DNA of 64,000 bases, from the NCBI RefSeq assembly GCF_015351245.1, contig NZ_JADKSO010000002.1, forward strand, positions 62,001-126,000. Reading direction: 5' to 3'. Source of the DNA: Rathayibacter sp. VKM Ac-2879. Lineage in GTDB: Bacteria; Actinomycetota; Actinomycetes; Actinomycetales; Microbacteriaceae. The translations under genes were made by a program, and so were the position numbers. Of the stretch, positions 25,665 through 34,474 are shown piece by piece (the stretch's first letter is position 1; the number at the start of each line of letters is the position of its first letter). The notes beneath the pieces were generated by a model. The model searched no databases, was not told the origin of the DNA, and worked only from the letters and a program-made list of their open reading frames with translations.

Positions 25665-26381
25665 TCAGCTCTCAGAGGGAGTGGTCGTGGCGGAGGGGGC
25701 GGGTTCCGTGTACTCGTCGTGACGGCGCATCCAGAACGCGTGCGGCGCCTGCGGCCAGTCCTCGGGGACGTCCGCGCCCTCCATCTGGCTGCCGTAGGGG
25801 GTGAGTGAGAGGAGGCTGTTGACGCTGCCGACACCGCCGACGACGGTCCCGTTCTGGAGGAAGTACGTGCGGTACACCTTGTCGCCGTCGCGGAGGAAGA
25901 CGTTGAGGGCGAACCACTCCGTCGCCCCGAAGTCACTGGTGAAGGAGGGCGTCCTGATCGTGTACCAGGGCACGTCGTCCCAGCCCATCCGCGCCTTGTA
26001 CGCCGCGAGCTGCGGCTGCGCGGCGGGCGACGCCATGGCGAAGGTGACGTCGTGCGCGTGGACGAGTCCGAGGTCGCCGACGCCGTCGGCCCACGACGAG
26101 CAGCCCGCGCACCCGGCGTCCGGCCAGCCTGCGACGCCCTCCTCGAAGAAGAAGCGGTAGAGGATCAGCTGGCTGCGACCCTCGAAAAGGTCGACCAGCC
26201 GCACGACGCCCTCCAGGCCCTCGAACAGGTACTCGTCCTCGACGAGGACCATCGGCATCCGCTTGCGCGCCGCGGAGGTCTCCTCAAGCACGGCGGCCAG
26301 ACGCTCCTCCTGCTCGCGGAGGGTGGCGAGGGAGGCGTCCCACTCGGACGCGGAGACGACGGGAGGCTTCGCGATGCTCAT
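25665..26381 (-). CDS. DUF899 family protein (thioredoxin-like fold)
   Basis: A 238-residue protein with the DUF899 blocks PPVVSASEWDASLATLREQE, LFEGRSQLILYRFFF, a WPDAGCAGCSSWADG segment with two cysteines in a CxxC arrangement, and WYTIRTPSFTSDFG. The C-terminal part ends with WMRRHDEY. The ATG at 26381 is chosen because the family starts with this segment. DUF899 proteins have a thioredoxin-like fold and unknown function; they are common accessory genes. Confidence 0.88.
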   Translation of the reverse strand: MSIAKPPVVSASEWDASLATLREQEERLAAVLEETSAARKRMPMVLVEDEYLFEGLEGVVRLVDLFEGRSQLILYRFFFEEGVAGWPDAGCAGCSSWADGVGDLGLVHAHDVTFAMASPAAQPQLAAYKARMGWDDVPWYTIRTPSFTSDFGATEWFALNVFLRDGDKVYRTYFLQNGTVVGGVGSVNSLLSLTPYGSQMEGADVPEDWPQAPHAFWMRRHDEYTEPAPSATTTPSES

Positions 26382-26427
26382 GCCCGCATCGTAGGCACTC
26401 GTGGCGTCCGCGATCCAGGAATCGGCG

Positions 26428-26943
26428 TCAAGACTCTGCACCGGATGCCGACAGCGTCTTGCGCAGCTCCACCTCGGCGTAGTGACGGCCGCGGATCTCG
26501 CCATTGCGCCGCTCGCCGGTCGGCGTGTATCCGGCGGAGGCGTAGACGTGCTGAGCGCGGGTGTCGGCGTCGTGAGTCCACAGGAACACCCCGTGCCGGC
26601 CGCGAGCGCGCAGGTCCGCCTCCGCCGCTTCGAGCAGGCGCCGCCCGATCCCGCGCCTGCCGGCAGCGGGATGAACGAACAGGACGTACAGCTCGCCGTC
26701 GTCGCCGTGGGTCCCGGAGTATCCGACGACGCGGCCGTCGAGCTCGGCCACGAGCAGGACGTCCGAGGGTCCCGTCTCGGCCACGGCCTCGACCCAGAAC
26801 TCCGGCGGGAACATCGGCACGATCTCCTCGATGCGCTCGAGATGCGTCCACCCGTCGAGCACCGCCGCGTCGAAGACCTCGCCCAACCGCGGCGCGTCGC
26901 TCGCGACCGCGTTTCTCACCACTGCACCACCGTCGATCCCCAT
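26428..26943 (-). CDS. GNAT family N-acetyltransferase
   Basis: A 171-residue acetyltransferase: RNAVASDAPRLGEVF at the N-terminus, LYVLFVHPAAGRRGIGRRLL containing the acetyl-CoA-binding R-R-G-I-G motif A, and a final strand-helix HVYASAGYTPTGE typical of motif B. The start could be ATG 26943 or a GTG eight codons later. Substrate unknown. Confidence 0.87.
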   Translation of the reverse strand: MGIDGGAVVRNAVASDAPRLGEVFDAAVLDGWTHLERIEEIVPMFPPEFWVEAVAETGPSDVLLVAELDGRVVGYSGTHGDDGELYVLFVHPAAGRRGIGRRLLEAAEADLRARGRHGVFLWTHDADTRAQHVYASAGYTPTGERRNGEIRGRHYAEVELRKTLSASGAES

Positions 26944-27008
26944 GGACCGACGCTACGACGGACTCCGGATCGACCGCCACTTCTCCGAGGGACATCGAGG
27001 AGACCAAC

Positions 27009-27527
27009 ATGGGCGTTGCTCACCACGGGAGTGCTCGGCATCCTGAGTCGATGAACGAACTCCACGATCTTCTGGACCGATTCACCGGCACGTGGCGATC
27101 CGAGGGCCGGATCGTCGACGGCGGCGAGCACGACGGCGAGCGGTGGCACGGCTGGGACGTCTACGAGTGGTTCCCGGGCGAGCGGCACCTGGTACACCGC
27201 GTCGACGTCGAGATCTTCGGCGCCCGCAGGGAAGCGCTCGAGATATTCACCCCGCGCCCCGGAGCGCCGCGCACCTTCGACCAGACCTCGTTCGACGCCG
27301 ACGGGAGCATCGAGCACGCGCTGGGCCGGTTCGACGCGGACGGGACGTACCGCAGCGGGAACGAGAGCGCACGAGCGACCCTGACCTTCGACGCTCCCGG
27401 CGCGATGACGGCGCGATGGGAGATACGCCGCGACGACGGCAGCTGGGGCGAGTGGATGACCGTCGCCTTCACCAGGATCGGCGAACCGCGCATCCAGGTG
27501 CGCTCCACGCGTGAGCACGAAGGCTGA
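27009..27527 (+). CDS. DUF1579-like / lipocalin-type domain protein
   Basis: A 172-residue soluble beta-rich protein. After a short N-terminal stretch comes LLDRFTGTWRSEGRIVDGG, followed by alternating strands ending in WEIRRDDGSWGEWMTVAFTR, the layout of DUF1579-type lipocalin-like domains in actinobacteria. ATG at 27009 is preferred over 27051 because GAGGAGA lies at 26997-27003. Function unknown. Confidence 0.75.
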   Translation: MGVAHHGSARHPESMNELHDLLDRFTGTWRSEGRIVDGGEHDGERWHGWDVYEWFPGERHLVHRVDVEIFGARREALEIFTPRPGAPRTFDQTSFDADGSIEHALGRFDADGTYRSGNESARATLTFDAPGAMTARWEIRRDDGSWGEWMTVAFTRIGEPRIQVRSTREHEG

Positions 27528-27572
27528 CGCGGGCACTGGAACCGGGCGGGGCGGACTCGCTAGCGTCGGGGC

Positions 27573-28160
27573 ATGAGCAGACTCGTCGTCTCCGTCCTCA
27601 CCTCCCTCGACGGCTACTACGAGGGCCCCGAGCACGACCTCTCGACCCTCCCGTTCGAGGACACGTTCAACGACCACAACCTCGAACTGCTGAGGCGGGC
27701 GGGCACTCTCGTCTACGGGAGCCGCTGGTTCCGCGGCAACTGGGACAGCTGGAGTGCCGTCGCTGCCGACGACTCCGCTGGCGACCGCGACCACGAGATC
27801 GCCCGCCTCGTCACCACGCTCGACTCCCTCGTCATCAGCGACTCCCTCACCCTCGATCCCGACGCTCCCTGGGCCGCCACCACACGGATCGTTCCACGCG
27901 ATGACGCGGCGGCTGAGATCGGTGCACTCAAGGCGGCCGGTGACCGCGACCTCCTGATGTTCGGCAGCGGGACGACCTGGAACCCGCTGCTCGAGGAGGG
28001 CCTCGTCGACGAGCTGATCGTCCTCGTCGGAGCCGGACTCGCCGGCGGCGGTTCCTCCCTCTACTCCGGAGCACCGCATCCCGGCCTCACGCTCGTCGAC
28101 GCGGTCGTGCTCCCTGGATCCGAGCTCGTCCGGCTCCGCTACGACGCGAGCAGCAGATGA
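27573..28160 (+). CDS. RibD C-terminal-domain (dihydrofolate-reductase-like) protein, copy 1
   Basis: A 195-residue protein with the RibD_C/DHFR-like fold: LVVSVLTSLDGYYEGP at the N-terminus, VYGSRWFRGNW, LLMFGSGTTWNPLLEEGLVDEL and a final ELVRLRY strand. The GSG and DEL motifs are those of the NADPH-binding reductase family that is frequently amplified in actinobacteria. It overlaps the next paralogue by four bases. Not the riboflavin enzyme itself, since no deaminase domain is present; substrate unknown. Confidence 0.88.
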   Translation: MSRLVVSVLTSLDGYYEGPEHDLSTLPFEDTFNDHNLELLRRAGTLVYGSRWFRGNWDSWSAVAADDSAGDRDHEIARLVTTLDSLVISDSLTLDPDAPWAATTRIVPRDDAAAEIGALKAAGDRDLLMFGSGTTWNPLLEEGLVDELIVLVGAGLAGGGSSLYSGAPHPGLTLVDAVVLPGSELVRLRYDASSR

Positions 28161-28747
28161 CCGCCACGTACACCTGGGACGTCTTCTCCACCCTCGACGG
28201 CTACGGGTCCTACGACACGGGCCCGGACGGCGCCGACTGGGGCGGCTACTGGTCGAAGCAGGGCCCCGAGCTCCTCGACTGGCGGGCAGGGCTCTTCGTC
28301 GAGCCGCTGCGCATGGTCTACGGGGCGACGACCTTCCGCGAGGTCGCCGGGATCTTCGCCGCCGGCGTCGACCCGAACGCCCTCGACGAGTGGAACCGCC
28401 GGTTGCACGCGATGCCCGCCACCGTCGTCTCCTCGACGCTGCACGACACGCTGGGCTGGCCCGACGCGACGATCGAGTCGGGCGACGCAGTGGACATCAT
28501 CGGACGGCTCAAGGAGACGTCGGAGCTGCCGCTGCGCTCTCAGGCCAGCCTGTCTCTGAATTGGTCGCTGCTCGCCGCAGGACTCGTGGACCGCATCGAA
28601 GTGACCGTCTTCCCCGTCATCACCGGCAGCACCGGAGTCAGCCCGATCTACGCAGGACTGGCCGACTACGACCTCGAGCTGCTCGACACCCGCACACTCG
28701 ACGGGAAGACCGTCGCCCTGACCTACAGGCCGTCCGTGCGCGGCTAG
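28157..28747 (+). CDS. RibD C-terminal-domain (dihydrofolate-reductase-like) protein, copy 2
   Basis: A 196-residue paralogue translated from an ATG overlapping the preceding stop. It shows WDVFSTLDGYGSYDTGPDGA, RMVYGATTFREVAGI, TVVSSTLHDTLGWPDATI and the C-terminal LLAAGLVDRIEVTVFPVITG block. The two tandem reductases may act together or as a heterodimer. Specific substrate unknown. Confidence 0.87.
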   Translation: MTATYTWDVFSTLDGYGSYDTGPDGADWGGYWSKQGPELLDWRAGLFVEPLRMVYGATTFREVAGIFAAGVDPNALDEWNRRLHAMPATVVSSTLHDTLGWPDATIESGDAVDIIGRLKETSELPLRSQASLSLNWSLLAAGLVDRIEVTVFPVITGSTGVSPIYAGLADYDLELLDTRTLDGKTVALTYRPSVRG

Positions 28748-28749
28748 CA

Positions 28750-29415
28750 TCCTCACAGTTTGGTGCCCGCACGCCGAACTGATCGCCTCGTTGCAGCCGG
28801 CGACCGCGCCTCGCGCGCAGCCGCCGCGAGGGACAGCGCTCGACCACGTACTGGGCGATCAGCACCCCGGTCGTGGTGGCGACACTGCGCTGCAGGGTCA
28901 GAGACGCCCGGTCGGAGTCCCCGAAGAGGCGTTGCCCCGAGCCGAGCGCGATCGGGTGGATCTGCAGGACGTACTCGTCGACGAGACCCGCGCGGTGGAG
29001 CGCGCGGACGAGCTCGCCGCTCCCGAGGACGGTGGTCTCCGTCGAAGAAGTCGCGCAGCGCAGCGACCTTCTGCACCGCATCGCCCGCGAGCAGCGTCGA
29101 GTTCGGATAGCCCAGCTTCGTCACGGCAGAGCGGGACACCACATACTTCGGCGCCTGGGTGAGCAGGTCGGTGAACGGGTTCGGTTCCGCGGTCGTGGTC
29201 CGGTAGCCGAGGAGGTCCTCGTAGGTGCGGCGTCCGAAGAGCATCGCTCCCTCGCCCGTCATCCCCTCGGCCATGAACGCCATCGACACCTCGTCCTGGT
29301 AGCCGTTCCCCCACCCTCCGTGGGCGAAGCCCCCACGAGTGTCCTCGTCCCGGCGCCCGGGCCCCTGCATGACTCCGTCGAGGCTGACGCTCTCCGTCGC
29401 GCTGATCCGTCCCAC
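28750..29415 (-). pseudogene. Frameshifted third RibD/DHFR-like gene
   Basis: From a GTG at 29415 the frame encodes a normal N-terminal half (VSLDGVMQGPGRRDEDTRGG, LLGYRTTTAEPNPF, KYVVSRSA, STLLAGDAVQKVAALRDFFDGD). At about 29033 the frame shifts: the continuation TTVLGSGELVRALHRAGLVD, IHPIALGSGQRLFGD and GVLIAQYV lies in another frame. The reading suggests two bases are missing (or one added) after GGAGACC. Convergent to the two intact copies and lying next to the right repeat, it looks like a recently broken gene. Confidence 0.85.
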
Positions 29416-29474
29416 AGTCGAGTCTCACCGATGAGTGCGATGTCTCGACGCTGGACCGGCGAGCCGCGTGAGTG

Positions 29475-30633
29475 GTGCAGCTCGATGCGCTCATGCATGT
29501 GCTCCGGGAGGCGATCGGCTGAGGCCGCCTGTGGAGGGGCTTCGCTCAGCCGCCCACGTGCGAACCGAAACCCGACTTCCCGGTGCCGCCGAAGCCTCCG
29601 GAGAGGGTCGCCTTCGAGCCGACCTTCGCGCCTGCGGGCGCCCTCTGCACGACGTCCGGCTGCGTCGCTCCGTGGGCCGCGAAGCCTCCGGTCGATACGG
29701 GAGCCCAGCTCGACGGGCGCGCCGAGCTCCACCGTGAGGAGGGGTAGATGATCGGGCCGAGCCAGTAGCCGCCGCCGTAGTAGCCGTGGTAGTCGTCACT
29801 CGACTCGCACAGCTGCTCCGGGTCGTCGCCGACCGGCTCGCCCTGAGCCTGGAGCGTCGCGATCTGCTCCCGGATGTCGGCGAGGCATTCCTCGCGGGAG
29901 TGATAGATCGGGCGCTCGGCGTTCTCGGGGATGACATAGTCCTGGCCGTCGGCGCCGGTCGCGACGACGCCGTCGGGCGACTGGTTCGCGGAGGCGAGCG
30001 CCGCGGCGATCCCGATCGCTCCGATCACGACGGCGCCTCCGACGATCAGGCCGCGTCGCCTCGACGCGATGCCGCTGATGCCCACCGAGCCGGAGCGGCG
30101 CGGGCGCGCGCGGGTGGCGCCGGTCGCGTCCTGGACCGGGTGCGCGGCGGGGGAGCGCTCGGGCTCGGTCATCGGGTCTCCTCGTCCTGGGGACGGTCCG
30201 GTCGCGCATCCTGCGGGCGAGCAGGCTCCGCGCGGCCTAAGACCGGCACCGCTGCGTCGCGATCGATCCGACCGCCCTCGATGAAGTGTGGGACGAACTC
30301 GGCGAGGTCGCCCGTGATCGGACCGCTGGTCTCGCGCACGTCGATACCCGCCGGCGTCTCGCCGACGATCCAGCTGCCGAGGACGACGGTCTTGCCGTCG
30401 AGGCGGGCGAGCTCGGCGCGCGCCTGGTAGACGAAGCCCTCCTCGCCATAGCCCCCGCCCGCCTCCGCGATGACGGAGCCGTCGGCGTCGAGGATCGTGA
30501 CGTTCGCCCCCTCCCGCCCGAGGCGCGGCTTGCGCACCTGCGCGATGCCGGCGAGCGACTCGGCCGACGCGGGAAGCAGGTGCGGGTGGCCGGGGAACAG
30601 CTCCCAGAGCACCACGAGCAGCTGCTTGTTGCT
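29475..30633. repeat. Right copy of the large direct repeat (complete version)
   Basis: The segment 29475-29825 plus 30403-30633 matches 3454-4034 with two mismatches; the 577-578 bases in between are present only here. The first 48 bases are the end of the helicase gene, without the rest of that gene, showing that the junction at 29474/29475 is a recombination product rather than an original gene border. Confidence 0.95.
29546..30172 (-). CDS. YgiB/DUF1190-like protein
   Basis: A 208-residue protein with a basic cytoplasmic N-terminus (RPRRSGSVGISGIASRRR), one membrane helix (about 44-65) and an extracytoplasmic domain with IYHSREECLADI, EQLCESS, a Tyr/Gly-rich run (YHGYYGGGYWLGP) and a Gly/Ser-rich C-terminus ending FGSHVGG. 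The two-cysteine segment followed by Tyr/Gly-rich sequence is the DUF1190 (YgiB) pattern. Its ATG overlaps the ygiC-like stop by four bases, reproducing the ygiB-ygiC pairing known from proteobacteria. Function of YgiB is not established. Confidence 0.75.
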   Translation of the reverse strand: MTEPERSPAAHPVQDATGATRARPRRSGSVGISGIASRRRGLIVGGAVVIGAIGIAAALASANQSPDGVVATGADGQDYVIPENAERPIYHSREECLADIREQIATLQAQGEPVGDDPEQLCESSDDYHGYYGGGYWLGPIIYPSSRWSSARPSSWAPVSTGGFAAHGATQPDVVQRAPAGAKVGSKATLSGGFGGTGKSGFGSHVGG

Positions 30634-31455
30634 CAGCAGCAGCTTCCACGCCGGCTCCACCCAGCGCGTGCGCTCTCGCCGGTCGAGCAGGAGCCCGCCG
30701 AACTGCTCGCCGAGCATCCACTCCCACGGGTACAGCTTGAAGACGTGTCGGAGGGGCTCGCCGTCGGCGTCGAGGAAGCCCGCGCCGTCGAGCTCGTAGC
30801 GGATGTCCTCGATGAAGACGAGCTTCGGGTCGAAGCCCGCCTGGGCGGCGGTCTCGGCCATGTAGGCGACGGTATCGGCGTCCTCGACGATCAGCTCGCC
30901 GTCGCCGGAGTCGTGCAGCGAGGCGAGATGCAGGCGGGCGCCCTCGTCGAGCTGCCAGCGGTCGACCCGGAGGTGCCGCCACTGCTCGACGAGCTGCTCG
31001 TGCAGGCTGTTGAACTGATCGGCGTCAGGCCCCTGCGTCTCGACCAGCCACTGCCACTGCGCGGCAGCCGTCTCGACGAGCGAGGTCGGCGTGTCGGCAT
31101 TGAACTCGAGAAGCTTTACCGTGTGCTCGTTGTCATAGGCGAGATCGAAGCGGCCGTAGACGGTCGGGTCGTCCTCGTCCCACGAGGTGCGGACGAGCTC
31201 GTGGAAGCGCGCCGGGATACCGAACTCCGCGAAGCGCCCGGTCCGCACGACATGCTCGCACGCGTCCATGCAGCGGTCGAAGAGCTCCTGCGTCGCGCCC
31301 TCGATCGTCTCGATCTCGGCGGCCGTGAAGCCGTACGCCGCCGACTCGTTCCAGTACGGCCGTCCGCCCTCGGACGGCAGGTCGTAGAAGCTGAAGCCCA
31401 CCTCGTCGCAGCGGGCTCGCCAGTCGGGGCGCGGGGTGAGGGTGTAGCGGCGCAT
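30169..31455 (-). CDS. Glutathionylspermidine-synthase-family ATP-grasp protein (YgiC/YjfC-like)
   Basis: A 428-residue protein of the GSP synthase C-terminal ATP-grasp family: YWNESAAYGFT near residue 35, GRFDLAYDNEHTVKLLEFNA and DTPTSLVETAA as the substrate/ATP-binding blocks, KLYPWEWMLGEQFG, and a C-terminal KPRLGREGANVTI loop that would cover ATP. It lacks the amidase domain of true glutathionylspermidine synthase; YgiC-like proteins are predicted amide ligases of unknown substrate. ATG at 31455 is the first residue of the conserved MRRYTL start. Internal sequence is repeated in the deletion remnant at 3525-4070. Confidence 0.9.
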   Translation of the reverse strand: MRRYTLTPRPDWRARCDEVGFSFYDLPSEGGRPYWNESAAYGFTAAEIETIEGATQELFDRCMDACEHVVRTGRFAEFGIPARFHELVRTSWDEDDPTVYGRFDLAYDNEHTVKLLEFNADTPTSLVETAAAQWQWLVETQGPDADQFNSLHEQLVEQWRHLRVDRWQLDEGARLHLASLHDSGDGELIVEDADTVAYMAETAAQAGFDPKLVFIEDIRYELDGAGFLDADGEPLRHVFKLYPWEWMLGEQFGGLLLDRRERTRWVEPAWKLLLSNKQLLVVLWELFPGHPHLLPASAESLAGIAQVRKPRLGREGANVTILDADGSVIAEAGGGYGEEGFVYQARAELARLDGKTVVLGSWIVGETPAGIDVRETSGPITGDLAEFVPHFIEGGRIDRDAAVPVLGRAEPARPQDARPDRPQDEETR

Positions 31456-31498
31456 GGTCCCGATCAGTGTAGGGCGAAGGGGCGCCGGCGCCTTCCTC

Positions 31499-32971
31499 TC
31501 ACTCCCCTCCGCGGATGCGCTCGAGAGGTGCCGCGAAGAAGTCGCGTTCGAACGCGCTCGAGCGCAGGAAGGCGTCGCGCATCGCGGCACGCTCGATGGG
31601 TGTCGCCCTGCGCGCCGCCTCCTCCGCGACGGCGATGGCTCGGTCGGTCGCCGTGACGAACGCGGGGTCGGCGTAGGTGCGCAGCCAGTCCTCGTAGGGG
31701 TGACCTGGCCGGTTCGCGGCGCTCAGGCGCACCCCGACATCGGCGTAGAGCCAGAAGCAGGGCAGCAGAGCCGCGACGATCTCGCCATAGCCGCCCCTCG
31801 CGCAAGAGGCGAGGAGGTGGTCGAGGTAGGCGCGCGTCGTGGAGGAGGGGGGCGCCGTCCGCGTGCCGAGGCGGTCTCGGTGCAGCTGCGCCTCCGCGGC
31901 AAGCGCGGACGCCGAGCTCTCGGCCCACAGGACCTGCTCCTGCGTCGTGGGCGCGCGCTGCGCCGCGACCGCCAGAACCCGGGCGTACTCGATGAGGTAG
32001 AGCGCATCCTGCTCCAGATACCACTCGAAGTCCTCGCGGTCGAGCGACCCGTCGCCGAGCGCCCGCACGAAGGGCAACTCGTCGATCTCTCGGCGCAGCT
32101 CGCGTGTCTCCTCCCACACCGCCGCGCAGAACGCGGGCGGACGGAGGCGATGGAAGTGGTCGATCGGGCCGTTGCCGCTGCCGACCTCGAGCGTGTCGGC
32201 CGCGCGGAGGGCGCCGGTGAGCCACTCCTTTGCCTCGACGAGAGCCTCGGCGAGGGCGGCGGAGGCGGAGCCACGACCCGCCAGCAGCGTCGCCATCGCC
32301 GACGACAGCGAGCACCCCGTCCCGTGCGTGCTCGTCGTGGCGACGCGCTCGCCGAGCGCCTCGAACACGTCGCCGTCGGGCGAGACGACCGCGTCGGGCG
32401 CCACCCCACCCTCGAGGTGACCGCCCTTCACGAGGACCGCGGTGCCGAGCGCACGCGCGAGACCGCTCGCCTGCTCGAGCGCGGTGCCCCAGTCTGAGGC
32501 GGTCGACGCCCCCGCGAGCACGCCCAGCTCCGCGAGGTTCGGAGTCACCAGGTGGGCGCGGCGCACGAGGGCACGCACCGCCGCCTCGGCGTCGGGATCG
32601 AGCAGCCGGTGCCCGCTGGTCGACACCATCACGGGATCGAGGACGACGACCGGCGGCCGCACCCGGTCGAGCCACTCGGCGACGACGGCGGCGTAGTCGG
32701 CGGTGGCGATCATCCCGATCTTCACCGCGTCGATCTCGACGTCGTCGCTCACGGCGTCGAGCTGCTCGCGGAGGAAAGAGGCCGGCGGCAGGTGCACCGA
32801 GCGGACCCCGTGCGTGTTCTGGGCGACGAGGGCAGTGACGACGGCCATCCCGTAGCCGCCGAGGGCTCCGATCGACTTGAGGTCGGCCTGGATGCCGGCA
32901 CCCCCGGTGGGGTCCGTGCCGGCGATGCTGAGGATGCGGGGCGTCCGGGGCGCGGCGGGGAGGAGGGTCAT
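31499..32971 (-). CDS. thiD: Hydroxymethylpyrimidine kinase fused to TenA thiaminase-like domain
   Basis: A 490-residue bifunctional protein. Residues 1-265 are ThiD (SIAGTDPTGGAGIQADLKS, VLDPVMVSTSGHRLL, VKGGHLEGG and THGTGCSLSSAMA, with the catalytic Cys in GTGC), which phosphorylates HMP and HMP-P. Residues about 285-490 are TenA/PQQC-like (FEWYLEQDALYLIEYARVLA, GGYGEIVAALLPCFWLYADV, the latter with the active-site Cys), which salvages degraded pyrimidine. It overlaps thiE by four bases and is the last gene of the TPP-controlled operon. Confidence 0.95.
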   Translation of the reverse strand: MTLLPAAPRTPRILSIAGTDPTGGAGIQADLKSIGALGGYGMAVVTALVAQNTHGVRSVHLPPASFLREQLDAVSDDVEIDAVKIGMIATADYAAVVAEWLDRVRPPVVVLDPVMVSTSGHRLLDPDAEAAVRALVRRAHLVTPNLAELGVLAGASTASDWGTALEQASGLARALGTAVLVKGGHLEGGVAPDAVVSPDGDVFEALGERVATTSTHGTGCSLSSAMATLLAGRGSASAALAEALVEAKEWLTGALRAADTLEVGSGNGPIDHFHRLRPPAFCAAVWEETRELRREIDELPFVRALGDGSLDREDFEWYLEQDALYLIEYARVLAVAAQRAPTTQEQVLWAESSASALAAEAQLHRDRLGTRTAPPSSTTRAYLDHLLASCARGGYGEIVAALLPCFWLYADVGVRLSAANRPGHPYEDWLRTYADPAFVTATDRAIAVAEEAARRATPIERAAMRDAFLRSSAFERDFFAAPLERIRGGE

Positions 32972-33612
32972 CGGTCCCACTCCGTCCGGAAGCGGCGGGC
33001 GATCGCGGCCGGATCCTCCGCCGTGCACAGGGCCGAGACCACGGCGAGCCCGGCGGCTCCCGCAGCGCGCAGCCGTGCCGCGTCGGCCACGCCGATGCCG
33101 CCGATGGCCACGCACGGGAGGGTGGTCGCGGCGGCGAGGGCAGCGAAGCCGTCGTGGCCCACGGGGGCGGGATGATCGGCCTTGGTGGCGGTGGGCCGGA
33201 TCACTCCGATGCCCAGGTAGTCGACCGTGCCGGGAGGCAGGGCGTGCACGGCATCGAGGTGGGCGGGCGTGTTCGCGGTGAGCCCCAGGACCGAATCCCG
33301 CCCGAGGATCTCGCGGGCGGCGAGGACCGGGAGGTCGGACTGGCCGAGGTGGGCGCCGTCGACGCGTGCTCCCGATAGGCGCGCGGCGAGGACGACATCG
33401 ACGCGGTCGTCGACGAGCAGGGTGGTCCGCTCGTCGAGGACGGCGGCGACGGCGCAGGTGAGGGCGACGAGCTCGGCGGCCGACGCCGCGTGGTCTCTGA
33501 CTTGGACGGTCGAGACTCCGCCCGCGACCGCTGCGGCCACGACGGCGGGAACCCCCCGCGCGCCGCACTGCGCCGTGTCGGTGACGAGGTAGAGGGAGAG
33601 GTCGAGGCTCAT
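32968..33612 (-). CDS. thiE: Thiamine-phosphate synthase
   Basis: A 214-residue TIM-barrel enzyme: YLVTDT at the N-terminus, [14 protein letters not shown] (usual V-Q-x-R), [58 protein letters not shown] and a closing AIGGIGV phosphate-binding turn. It couples HMP-PP with hydroxyethylthiazole phosphate. Overlaps both neighbours by four bases. Confidence 0.95.
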   Translation of the reverse strand: MSLDLSLYLVTDTAQCGARGVPAVVAAAVAGGVSTVQVRDHAASAAELVALTCAVAAVLDERTTLLVDDRVDVVLAARLSGARVDGAHLGQSDLPVLAAREILGRDSVLGLTANTPAHLDAVHALPPGTVDYLGIGVIRPTATKADHPAPVGHDGFAALAAATTLPCVAIGGIGVADAARLRAAGAAGLAVVSALCTAEDPAAIARRFRTEWDR

Positions 33613-34466
33613 GCGGCCGGCCCGCCCACGATCCGCGCCCCCGCGGCGACATCCGCCGCGTCGAGGGAGGCGAGTGCGTCGAGAAGCCCGACGGCGAAGG
33701 AGCCGGGGCCGGAGGCCTGCGCGGCGGCGCGTTCGGCGGCGAGCCCCCAGACGACGGAGGCGGCGACCGCGGCCCGGAGCGGGTCGTGCTCGCCCGAGCC
33801 CACGAAGGCGGCCATCGCGGCGCCGAGTGCGCAGCCGCCTCCCGTGACGCGCGTGAGCAGCGGGTGCCCACCCGAGACGCGGACGAGCTGCTTTCCGTCG
33901 GTGATCACGTCGACCGCTCCCGACACGGCCACGACCGCGCCGAAGCGACGAGCGAGGGCGAGCGCCGCGTCGAGCGCCTGCTCCGCGGTGTCGACCGAGT
34001 CGACGCCGCGCCCGCCCCCGCCGACACCGGCCAGCGCCCGGATCTCGGAGGCGTTGCCGCGGATGATCGCCGGACGCGCCTCGAGCAGTTCGACGGCCAG
34101 GGCGGTGCGCACGGGCAAAGGACCGACGGCGACGGGATCGAGCACCCAGGGCGTGCCGACGCGCGAGGCCGCGGCGACCGCCTCCCTCGCCCCCTCGCGC
34201 TGCTCGGCGCCGGGGGTGCCGAGGTTGACGAGCGTGGCGGAGGCGACGTTCGCGAACACGCCGGCCTCGCCCGGCAGATCGCACATCGCCGGTGAGGCGC
34301 CGAGCGCGAGGAGGCTGTTCGCCGTGAATCCGGTGACGACGGCGTTGGTGATGCACTGCACGAGCGGTGTCGCGGCGCGCAGCGCGTCGAGGTCGCGACC
34401 GACCGAGGCCGCATCGGGCGTCCTGTCGGCGGGGAGGGTCGGGTGGACAGGCGTGCGAATGCTCAT
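33609..34466 (-). CDS. thiM: Hydroxyethylthiazole kinase
   Basis: A 285-residue ribokinase-like enzyme: [41 protein letters not shown] and the catalytic [15 protein letters not shown] block with Cys. It phosphorylates the thiazole alcohol for salvage. ATG at 34466 is preferred to the ATG three codons upstream because the AAGGG ribosome site then has workable spacing. First gene of the operon; the TPP riboswitch lies immediately upstream. Confidence 0.94.
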   Translation of the reverse strand: MSIRTPVHPTLPADRTPDAASVGRDLDALRAATPLVQCITNAVVTGFTANSLLALGASPAMCDLPGEAGVFANVASATLVNLGTPGAEQREGAREAVAAASRVGTPWVLDPVAVGPLPVRTALAVELLEARPAIIRGNASEIRALAGVGGGGRGVDSVDTAEQALDAALALARRFGAVVAVSGAVDVITDGKQLVRVSGGHPLLTRVTGGGCALGAAMAAFVGSGEHDPLRAAVAASVVWGLAAERAAAQASGPGSFAVGLLDALASLDAADVAAGARIVGGPAA

Positions 34467-34474
34467 TCGCGACA

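Larger units (their letters stand above)
4035..29474. mobile_element. Accessory segment (candidate genomic island) between direct repeats
   Basis: Everything between the two copies of the repeat is absent from what would be the ancestral order helicase / ygiB-like / ygiC-like. Gene content is typical accessory cargo: metal-resistance proteins, molybdate uptake, stress proteins, small enzymes and two frameshifted genes. No integrase, transposase or relaxase is recognisable inside. The arrangement fits a single-crossover (Campbell-type) integration of a circular molecule that carried about 0.6 kb of this locus, but other duplication routes are possible. Confidence 0.6.

Noticed and set aside
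27573-28747. Naming the two RibD-like proteins as riboflavin biosynthesis RibD
   Set aside because: Only the reductase-like domain is present; the deaminase domain is missing and no rib genes are nearby.
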